From the NCBI RefSeq assembly GCF_028502605.1, contig NC_079232.1, positions 1,240,001 to 1,304,000 on the forward strand: 64,000 bases of DNA. Reading direction: 5' to 3'. The position numbers and the translations under genes are program-made. Below the pieces are notes generated by a model. That model was not told where the DNA came from. It searched no databases and saw nothing but the letters and a program-made list of their open reading frames with translations. Of this stretch, positions 61,535-64,000 are shown piece after piece (position 1 is the first letter of the stretch; every line of letters starts with the position of its first letter). This DNA comes from Trichoderma breve (lineage: Eukaryota; Ascomycota; Sordariomycetes; Hypocreales; Hypocreaceae).

Positions 61535-63807
61535 CCCGCATCAAGCTGATTCCGGGCCTCGGCGATGAGTTGCGTTCTGAGAGAGCTGCCACCGCGGCCG
61601 GGTGCTCATGCTGCGTGCCTGAGCAGGGGGAGGGGAGAAAAAGGCAGATCGGAGTGGATTACAGCGGTAGACGGAGAAATGCGGTGGAGAGCATTATTCG
61701 GTGTGTTGGATGGATAGCCGCGGTGCTCGCCCAAAAGGGCCTTATAAGTGTATCAATAGCTGGCGCACTCTCAAAAGAATATGCGATTGTCCATGTGCGG
61801 TTCTGCTGTTAAAGCAAGAGTTCCTGAAGCTATCGTGTCGTTGTTTGTATCGGACCAAACAGAAGGGATACGTAAGGCGGCCTCGCGCTAAAGCCCCGGA
61901 GCCAGGGGATTTCGTCAGAGCCTGGGTGGGGCGCCTACGCAGCGCCACACGTGCGCTAACAGACAGCCCGACATTCGTAGAGGAATTGATTGCAATGGAT
62001 GCGAAACTCGACACAAGTTGATGTTTCATGTTTAGCATGTCTCGATGCAATTATACTTACGATTGGCACAGTTTATGTTGATTCGACTACAGTATGTAAT
62101 ACAACACTATCTAGCACTAGTAGCTGCATTGCTGTGCATGGATAACAGTTTCAATGCGGTATCGCACGTCATCTAGAAGCCGAAGCCGCCATCACATGTC
62201 TTTGTCTAGCCTTTAGGCATCCTTGAGCAACGCTCGGATCAAGTGGGAATAAGTACAGATTACAAGATTAACTCCGCGTTGAATTCGGACAACGTGTTTA
62301 CAACTTTAATGAGGCGCGGCGGAAGCAACTCACCCAAAATAGCTTCAATGCGAGGTCCTTAGCCTTTATGTCGACCAATTTCCATCTCCTGTGATCTCTC
62401 TTTGCCGCTGCTACAGCTAGCATGCTTCATAGCTGCAAGGCCTTGAAAGCCAGAACAAAGAGCCATCCATGACTTACTTAGAGTGGCGAAGAGCTGGCCA
62501 AATAGAAATCTTGGTTACGGCGTACGTGTCATTTCTACTCTAGCATCTGCAGCCGAGTCAACGCAGGCCTTGTTTGGGCCATGCCGCTGCTGATTCCCCC
62601 GCCAGAGCTACGGTGTAATACATGCACACTTACACACGACGTAGCAGCGCCATCATGCATGCAGTTTGCGATAGCAGCACCGAATGGACAGAGAATCACC
62701 ACATGTCAGTCGGCTGCCAATAAGACCTTCCTGATGAGGGCCATCGCATCTCGAGCTACTGCGGGGATCGATCCCGTGGCACAGGGATGTTGTATAGTGA
62801 GTGCAGGTTAAAAACACAACCCGAGAATCGCGGGGCTTCGCAAAGTTTGACTCAGAGAGCCGGGCTTTGCAACTGCCCATGCTCAGACTCCCCGGCTGAA
62901 TCCTAGCTTGCAGACATAGACATGGCCATGGCGAGGATAAAAGCTGACAACGTGGGGACGCGGCGATTGTGAAACCTGGCCTCAGCAGGCAGGTGGCCAG
63001 ATATGGTTGAGGATATCAGAAGCGGCCCTGTGGGTAAGACGGTGTTCCGTTCTCCGAGGTGTACAGTTACAATATGTTGTCAGACCCAGGGTCAATACGC
63101 ATGGATTGTTGGGAGCAGTATTTGTGTTTGCCACTGGGAAATCCTGCTGCAAGCACAGAGTATAGTAGGGCGAATATAGCATAAAGAATCTACCAGCGGA
63201 GGAGAATCCGCGTATCATGGGATCTTTGTTTAAAGCAAACATTCCTCGCGATGCTGGCGAAGGTGGGATGTTGCGCCGGCTAAGCCCCGGCAGCCCACCG
63301 CGTCGTCCATTTGTCTCGGCGGGAATGTGACGTTGGTAGACCACTACTGTACCAAGAGAGGCAAGGAACACATTGCACCACCCGCGCGAGTACCTCTGTC
63401 AGGTATTTTCCCACGCTTCCGCTAGCGCAAAGGTTAGTACCTGTACACAGTACGCCCGTGCTCAGTGGCTTCTACTCCTGATTCTCTCCAAGCATTACGT
63501 GCCAACTGGCCCTTGTCTTCTCCATCTGATATCCGTTCTGCGGTTTATATGTTGCCCTTGCTACCGATCATGATCTCCGTCTAAACCGTCCGCATCTCTT
63601 TCCTCGATTCATTCCTGTACAAGGTACCTACTGCTGCTTTTGCTTGTGTCTTTGACTTCGCGCGCACCTTGAACAGCTCCGATATCCGAACCTAGGCTTG
63701 CGTCTCCATCGTCTTCGCTTCGCTTGCTGACAATCCTTGGCCTGTGTAGAAGCTTCCGATTCGCGCCTTGCTCGCGAGGAGCTGTTCCTTCCGGCGTTCA
63801 ATTGATC
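61535..63807. other. 2.3 kb intergenic, upstream of neo1 and of the right-edge gene
   Basis: No ORF with protein character was found. The segment from about 63380 to 63800 is rich in C and T and probably forms the promoter and leader of the right-edge gene. A TGACTCA (Gcn4/CPC1-type) site lies near 62848, nearly 1 kb from that start codon. Confidence 0.45.
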
Positions 63808-64000
63808 ATGGCCAGCGAGCCGCTCACCTCATCATGGAATCCGGCACTGATGCCAAATAGCATACATGATGTTCCAGCAGACCACAACGACCACACAATA
63901 CTAGCAGCATCTGCGGAGCCCTTGTCCGAGACCCAAGGCCATGACCTGACACCTGAAGAAGAGCCGGTGGGATTGGATCATCATGAGGGCGGGCGCGATA
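63808..64000 (+). CDS. 5' end of an unidentified gene, truncated by the window
   Basis: The frame opens with ATG at 63808 and stays open to the last base (64 codons). It begins MASEPLTSSWNPALMPNS. The sequence is polar and acidic, rich in His, Asp and Glu (DVPADHNDHT, DLTPEEEPVGLDHHEGG). It looks like the disordered N-terminus of a larger regulatory protein. No domain is visible, so no function can be given. The start is supported by the long CT-rich leader in front of it. Confidence 0.5.
   Translation, partial: MASEPLTSSWNPALMPNSIHDVPADHNDHTILAASAEPLSETQGHDLTPEEEPVGLDHHEGGRD

Noticed and set aside
61701..62021. 106-codon plus-strand frame upstream of neo1
   Set aside because: Composition looks random, and the frame is mirrored by an equally long one on the other strand.

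Overview
The window is nuclear DNA of a filamentous ascomycete. Genes carry short introns (mostly 50-80 nt) with GTAAGT/GTATGT-like donors and CTAAC/CTGAC-like branch sites. Most predicted proteins are recognisable one-to-one orthologues of conserved fungal genes. The gene style, the urease accessory gene and the sequences suggest a Sordariomycete, probably Hypocreales and perhaps Trichoderma; that placement is inference, not a database result. I see no transposon, rRNA, tRNA, CRISPR array or biosynthetic cluster. It reads as an ordinary core chromosomal segment with long, mostly empty intergenic stretches.

Layout, left to right: HAD-family phosphatase (-); class B J-protein Sis1 (-); a 2.4 kb gap with a perfect four-unit heat shock element and a possible 55-aa ORF; a UBA-UIM protein with what looks like a dead USP domain (-); the E2 enzyme Cdc34 (-); the eIF2alpha kinase Gcn2 (-), divergent from a Cut12-like spindle pole body protein (+); UreF (+), convergent with the splicing factor Cwc2 (-), which is divergent from the GTPase Drg1/Rbg1 (+); a Spo12-like cell-cycle protein (-); a PTS1-bearing acyl-CoA dehydrogenase (-); the Rab GTPase Ypt7 (-), divergent from a degenerate AAA-like protein (+); the Golgi GDPase Gda1 (-), divergent from a PPPDE-thioredoxin-PUL protein (+); a small membrane protein (-), divergent from a CobW-type GTPase (+); a protein with a small C4 zinc motif (-); the vacuolar cation-chloride cotransporter Vhc1 (-), divergent across 3 kb from an Avt3/4-type vacuolar amino acid transporter (+); Aim32 (+); an Ig-like protein related to deuterolysin propeptides (+); the mitochondrial flavoprotein Cyc2 (+); the P4-ATPase Neo1 (-); and the 5' end of an unidentified gene (+) cut by the window end.

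The genes do not form one pathway. Several share cell-biology themes: ubiquitin and proteostasis (Sis1, UBA-UIM protein, Cdc34, PPPDE-PUL protein), vacuole and endomembrane (Ypt7, Gda1, Vhc1, Avt3/4, Neo1), mitochondria (Aim32, Cyc2) and cell cycle (Cdc34, Cut12, Spo12). No operon-like logic is implied. All exon joins were inferred by eye from splice consensus, reading-frame continuity and family resemblance; each multi-exon model sums to a whole number of codons. The most interesting items are the heat shock palindrome with its nearby small ORF, two proteins that look like catalytically dead members of enzyme families (USP and MoxR-type AAA), four consecutive very small exons plus a 423-nt intron in drg1, and upstream ORFs at ureF and gcn2.
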